Under the pieces are notes generated by a model. That model was given only the letters and a program-made list of their open reading frames with translations. It did not search any database and had not been told where the DNA came from. Shown here piece by piece: positions 60,829 through 64,000 of a stretch of DNA of 64,000 bases. Location: positions 6,643,922-6,707,921 of the forward strand of contig NZ_CP048289.1 of assembly GCF_014084105.1 (NCBI RefSeq). The letters are read 5' to 3'. The stretch is from Streptacidiphilus sp. P02-A3a (lineage in GTDB: Bacteria > Actinomycetota > Actinomycetes > Streptomycetales > Streptomycetaceae). Position numbers and translations under genes: made by a program. Numbering within the stretch: the stretch's first letter is position 1; each line of letters begins with the position of its first letter.

Positions 60829-61362
60829 ATGTCCCTCCGCCTGCGCCCGGGGTCGGCACGCCGGGCCCGGATGACCGCCCTGTTCGCAGTCCTGCTGCTG
60901 ACGCCCTGCACCGTGTCCTGCGGTGGCCGGAGCACCCCCGAGGCCCTGCCCGGCTGCGTGGTCCTGGACAACCTGACCGAGCAGTTCACGGCCACCGTGC
61001 AGAGCCAGTTGGCGTCCGCGCCCTCCGGGGGGATCGGGGACAGCAGCGTCTCCGTCGGGCGCCTCTACTCCACGGCGACCTCCGCGAAGGTCTACGGCGA
61101 GAACTACGTGCGCATGCGGCTGTCCGACGGGCACCTGCTCGGATACGCCAACGACCTGATCGAGTTCGGCGACGGCACCGTCCAGGCCCAGGGCTTCTAC
61201 GACCTGACCAACGCCGACGCCGGGCAGCAGGAGTTCATCCCGACGATCGGCACCACCGGGGTCTTCCGCAACAAGCTGGGGCGGTTCACCTTCCGCACCG
61301 AGCAGGCGGGCAAGCAGTTCAGCGCGTCGATCGAGATGTGCCCGGCCGGAATCCTCAAATAG
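60829..61362 (+). CDS. Exported allene-oxide-cyclase-barrel-like protein (copy 2), possible lipoprotein
   Basis: 177 aa, clear paralogue of the divergent 58715-59299 gene: VYGENYVRMRLSDGHLLGYA, FGDGTVQAQGFYDLT and FIPTIGTTGVFRNKLGRFTF align with the same barrel motifs, and Cys43 and Cys171 match the other pair. The N-terminal hydrophobic segment (RMTALFAVLLLTPCTVSCGG) ends with a lipobox-like TVSC (Cys31), so it may be lipid-anchored where copy 1 is free. An AGGAG lies very close to the ATG at 60829. It lies between the P450 and MFS genes. Likely acts outside the membrane on the exported product (inference). Confidence 0.72.
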   Translation: MSLRLRPGSARRARMTALFAVLLLTPCTVSCGGRSTPEALPGCVVLDNLTEQFTATVQSQLASAPSGGIGDSSVSVGRLYSTATSAKVYGENYVRMRLSDGHLLGYANDLIEFGDGTVQAQGFYDLTNADAGQQEFIPTIGTTGVFRNKLGRFTFRTEQAGKQFSASIEMCPAGILK

Positions 61363-61423
61363 GGCGTCGCACGCCGGCACGGCCCGGCAAATCGTGACCA
61401 GCTGTCACGGATCGGAGCAGAGA

Positions 61424-62923
61424 ATGGCTGGACGAGCACGCACGGCACTGGCCTTCCTGGCCGCGTCACTGCCCATGCTGATGGTGTCGCTGAACAACCT
61501 CGTGGTGACCAACGCGCTGCCGGAGATCAGCTCCTCGCTGTCGACCAGCGTGAGCGGCCTGCAGTGGGTGGTGAACGGGTACATCCTGGCCTTCGCGGGC
61601 CTGCTGCTGACCGGCGCCGCGCTGGGCGACCGGTACGGGCGGCGGACGGTGTTCCTCGGCGGCATCGTGCTGTTCACCCTCGGCTCGATCGGCTGCGCCC
61701 TCTCCGACTCGGTCACCACCCTGGTCGCCGCCCGGGTGCTCCAGGGCCTGGGCGCGGCCGCCGTGCAGCCGCTGTCGCTGACGCTGGTGGCCGGAGCCGT
61801 GCCGGAGAGCCGGCGCAGTGCCGCGATCGGCATGTGGGGCGGCGTGAACGGGCTCGGCGTGGCGCTCGGCCCGCTGGTCGGCGGCGCGGTCACCGAGGGG
61901 CTGTCCTGGCAGTGGATCTTCTGGGTGAACGTGCCGGTCGCGCTGGTGGCGATGATCCTGGTGCCGACGGTGCTGGCCGAGTCGAAGGGCCAGGACCGCA
62001 GCCTGGACCTGCTCGGGATGCTGCTGGTGAGCGGCACGGTGACGTTGGCGGTCTGGGTGATCGTGAACGCCGGCAGCGTCGGTTGGGGGTCCCCGGTGAC
62101 CCTCGGCGGAGGCGTCGGCACGGCGCTGCTGCTGGCCGCGTTCATGCGCTGGGAGCGGGTGGCGAAGAGCCCGCTGCTGCCGCTGCACTTCTACCGGATA
62201 CCGGCGTTCGTCCTGAGCAACATCGCCTCGCTCGCCATGTACTTCGGTGTGTTCGGGTCGATCTTCTTCCTCTCCCAGTACCTGCAGGGCCCGCTGGGCT
62301 TCTCGCCGCTCACGGCGGGGGTGCGCACCCTGCCCTGGACGGCGATGCCGATGGTGGTCGCGCCGATCGTCGGCCCGTTCATCGACCGGATCGGCGGCGG
62401 TCGGCTGATGACCGCCGGGCTGGTCATCCAGGCCGGCGCGCTCGCCTGGATCGCCGCGATCGCCAGGATCGACCTGCCGTACGCGCAGCTGGTCCCGCCG
62501 CTGCTCTTCGCCGGGGTCGGCATGGGGCTGGTGTTCGCGCCGACCATGGCGGTGGTGCTGGGCTCCGTGCGCCAGCACGAGTACGGCAAGGCGTCGGGCG
62601 CGAACAACACCGTCCGCGAGGTCGGCGGGGCACTCGGGGTGGCGGTGCTGACCACGGTCTTCCGGGCGCACTTCGTCGACACCAGCGACCTGTTCAAGCT
62701 GCGGCAGGAACTGCTGTCCCCGGTGGACAGCGCCACCGCGTTCGTCCGCGGCATGAAGTGGGTGATCTGGCTGGGCGCCGGTGTGGTGGCGATCGGCGGT
62801 CTGGCCGCCGCCTTCATCCCGCGCCGACTGCTCGGCTCGACTGCCGCGCCCGCCGAGCAGTCGGCGTCCGAACCGGCAGGTTCCGCGGAGCGCGGACCGG
62901 AGAGCGTGAGGACCCTCCCCTAG
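61424..62923 (+). CDS. MFS drug exporter, DHA2 family (14 TM)
   Basis: 499 aa with about 14 hydrophobic segments, motif A LGDRYGRRTVFLGG after TM2 and motif C-like GLGVALGPLVGG in TM5, typical of proton-driven DHA2 exporters such as EmrB/QacA. The start is the ATG at 61424 with GGAG 7 bases upstream; a GTG at 61394 is in frame. It follows the exported AOC-like gene by 61 nt and probably shares its transcript. Probable role: export of the polyketide and self-resistance. Confidence 0.92.
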   Translation: MAGRARTALAFLAASLPMLMVSLNNLVVTNALPEISSSLSTSVSGLQWVVNGYILAFAGLLLTGAALGDRYGRRTVFLGGIVLFTLGSIGCALSDSVTTLVAARVLQGLGAAAVQPLSLTLVAGAVPESRRSAAIGMWGGVNGLGVALGPLVGGAVTEGLSWQWIFWVNVPVALVAMILVPTVLAESKGQDRSLDLLGMLLVSGTVTLAVWVIVNAGSVGWGSPVTLGGGVGTALLLAAFMRWERVAKSPLLPLHFYRIPAFVLSNIASLAMYFGVFGSIFFLSQYLQGPLGFSPLTAGVRTLPWTAMPMVVAPIVGPFIDRIGGGRLMTAGLVIQAGALAWIAAIARIDLPYAQLVPPLLFAGVGMGLVFAPTMAVVLGSVRQHEYGKASGANNTVREVGGALGVAVLTTVFRAHFVDTSDLFKLRQELLSPVDSATAFVRGMKWVIWLGAGVVAIGGLAAAFIPRRLLGSTAAPAEQSASEPAGSAERGPESVRTLP

Positions 62924-62962
62924 CGCCCGCTGCTGCCTCTCCGGCCGTGCCGGGAAGGGACG

Positions 62963-62992
62963 TTGACATACGGGGCGCACGCCCCGTATCGT
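62963..62992 (+). promoter_or_regulatory. Promoter with a perfect operator palindrome between -35 and -10
   Basis: TTGACA (62963-62968) and TATCGT (62987-62992) are 18 bp apart. Between and overlapping them lie perfect 10-bp arms ATACGGGGCG (62968-62977) and CGCCCCGTAT (62980-62989) separated by CA. This is the layout of a TetR-type repressor site controlling the exporter gene that starts at 63105. Confidence 0.75.
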
Positions 62993-63104
62993 CTGGCGAG
63001 GGGTCAGCCAGCTTTGTTGGCAGGCGATTTGTCCGGGTACGGTCCGGCCGCCGCCCCCTTCTCCCCTGACAGTCACGCCACACACCCGAGGGGTGCACCT
63101 CAGC

Positions 63105-64000
63105 ATGACGAGTGCGAACGAGACGGAGCGCCTCGACCCGGCGCTGCGGAGGCTGATGAGGATCCTCATCATCGGCACCGGCGCGGCACTGCTGGACACC
63201 ACGGTCGTCAACGTCGCGATCAACACCCTGCGCCAGGACCTGGGCGTCCCGGTGGCGACCGTGCAATGGGTGAACACCGGCTACCTGCTGGCACTGGGGA
63301 TGGTCATCCCGCTGACCACCTGGTCGGTCGCCCGCTTCGGCGCCAAGCAGATGTGGATGTTCGGCCTGACCACGTTCCTGATCGGCTCGGTGCTCTCCGG
63401 CTGCTCCTGGGACATCGGCAGCCTGATCGCCTTCCGCGTGCTCCAGGGCATCGGCGGCGGCCTGCTGGTCCCGATCATGCAGACGCTGCTGGTGCAGGCC
63501 ACCGGCGGACGCCGGATCGGGCGGGTGATGGCGGTCGTCGGCATGCCGTCGATGATCATCCCCATCCTCGGCCCCTTCATCGGCGGGCTGATCCTCAGCA
63601 ACCTGAGCTGGCGCTGGATGTTCTTCATCAACATCCCGATCTGCCTCACCGGCCTGTACCTGGCCTGGCGCGGGCTGCCGGACGACTCGCAGACCCGCAA
63701 GCGCAAGCGCCTGGACGTGCTCGGCCTGGTGCTGCTGTCCCCCGCGCTCGCCGCCCTGCTCTACGGCCTGTCACAGGTCAGCGGCCCCGGCGGCTTCGGC
63801 CGGGTGGAGGCCTTCGCCCCGGTGCTCGCGGGCGCGGCGCTGCTGGCCCTGTTCGCCTGGCACGCGCTGCACACCGAGGAACCGGTCGTCGACCTGCGGC
63901 TGTTCGCGATCCGCTCGTTCACCGGTTCGGCGGTGCTGCTGTTCATCTCCGGGCTCTCGCTGTACGGCGTGATGATGCTGCTGCCGCTCTACTACCAGCA
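63105..64000 (+). CDS. MFS drug exporter, DHA2/EmrB-like, 3' end outside window
   Basis: At least 298 aa are visible from the ATG at 63105 (MTSANETERLDPALRRLMRI). TM1 has ALLDTTVVNVAINTL and TM4-5 include FRVLQGIGGGLLVPIMQTLL and GPFIGGLILSNLSWRWMFFI, which are hallmark EmrB-type DHA2 motifs. The gene runs off the end after LPLYYQ. It is separated from the first exporter by 181 nt holding its own promoter and operator, so it is likely induced separately, possibly by the cluster product. Confidence 0.9.
   Translation, partial: MTSANETERLDPALRRLMRILIIGTGAALLDTTVVNVAINTLRQDLGVPVATVQWVNTGYLLALGMVIPLTTWSVARFGAKQMWMFGLTTFLIGSVLSGCSWDIGSLIAFRVLQGIGGGLLVPIMQTLLVQATGGRRIGRVMAVVGMPSMIIPILGPFIGGLILSNLSWRWMFFINIPICLTGLYLAWRGLPDDSQTRKRKRLDVLGLVLLSPALAALLYGLSQVSGPGGFGRVEAFAPVLAGAALLALFAWHALHTEEPVVDLRLFAIRSFTGSAVLLFISGLSLYGVMMLLPLYYQ

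Noticed and set aside
63093..63105. GTG at 63093 as start of the second exporter
   Set aside because: Its ribosome site would be too close; the ATG at 63105 is better placed and begins a normal N-terminus.

Overview
The window is very GC-rich with strong codon-position bias. It contains small DUF5988- and DUF6059-like proteins, two genes with in-frame TTA (bldA-type) codons, DasR-like dre palindromes, and a sugar ABC operon without its own ATPase. All of this points to an actinomycete of the Streptomycetaceae (Streptomyces, Kitasatospora or Streptacidiphilus type). No rRNA, tRNA, CRISPR array or intact transposase was seen.

Region 1 (1-7.7 kb, + strand). A tightly packed operon-like run: a 5'-truncated flavin monooxygenase-like gene with degenerate FAD motifs, a large FAD/NAD(P)-binding protein, an extra S-adenosylmethionine synthetase, then an O6-alkylguanine-DNA alkyltransferase, a small Ada-zinc-like protein, a conserved protein, an ECF-like sigma factor with a TTA codon, and a fusion of a Cys-less alkyltransferase-like domain with an Ada zinc domain. 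The last five genes look like a DNA-alkylation repair/sensing module coupled to a sigma factor. It may protect the host from a methylating or alkylating metabolite made nearby; that link is inference.

Region 2 (7.7-20.2 kb). On the - strand: DUF72 protein, MFS exporter and M20 peptidase, then a probable plant-polysaccharide locus made of a secreted parallel beta-helix protein with two discoidin-like domains, a Gfo/Idh/MocA dehydrogenase, two ABC permeases and a lipoprotein sugar-binding protein. A divergent ROK repressor sits on the + strand.

Region 3 (20.2-25.5 kb). A decayed boundary zone: an out-of-frame sigma-factor/CAP-domain remnant, a secreted protein behind three dre-like sites, a lipoprotein, a CopC-CopD copper protein, a nucleotidyltransferase gene with an internal deletion, and a gene frameshifted by an exact 10-bp tandem duplication.

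Region 4 (25.2-64 kb). A modular type I polyketide cluster. On the - strand, a type II thioesterase is translationally coupled to an 8176-residue PKS (KSQ loading module plus four KS-AT-DH-KR-ACP modules, all ATs methylmalonyl-type), followed by a 2200-residue PKS (KS-AT-DH-ER-KR-ACP, malonyl-type AT) and a DUF5988 protein. The expected chain is propionate + 4 methylmalonate + 1 malonate: a methyl-branched conjugated polyene with a saturated terminal two-carbon unit, a tetraene if all four DH domains work. The last PKS ends in a docking domain with no thioesterase, so at least one more PKS protein is expected outside the window. Divergently lie a TetR regulator, two secreted allene-oxide-cyclase-barrel-like proteins flanking a cytochrome P450, and two DHA2 drug exporters, the second running off the end behind a promoter with a perfect operator palindrome. 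The PKS genes are mosaics of nearly identical blocks that differ in codon use from their surroundings, indicating recent gene conversion.
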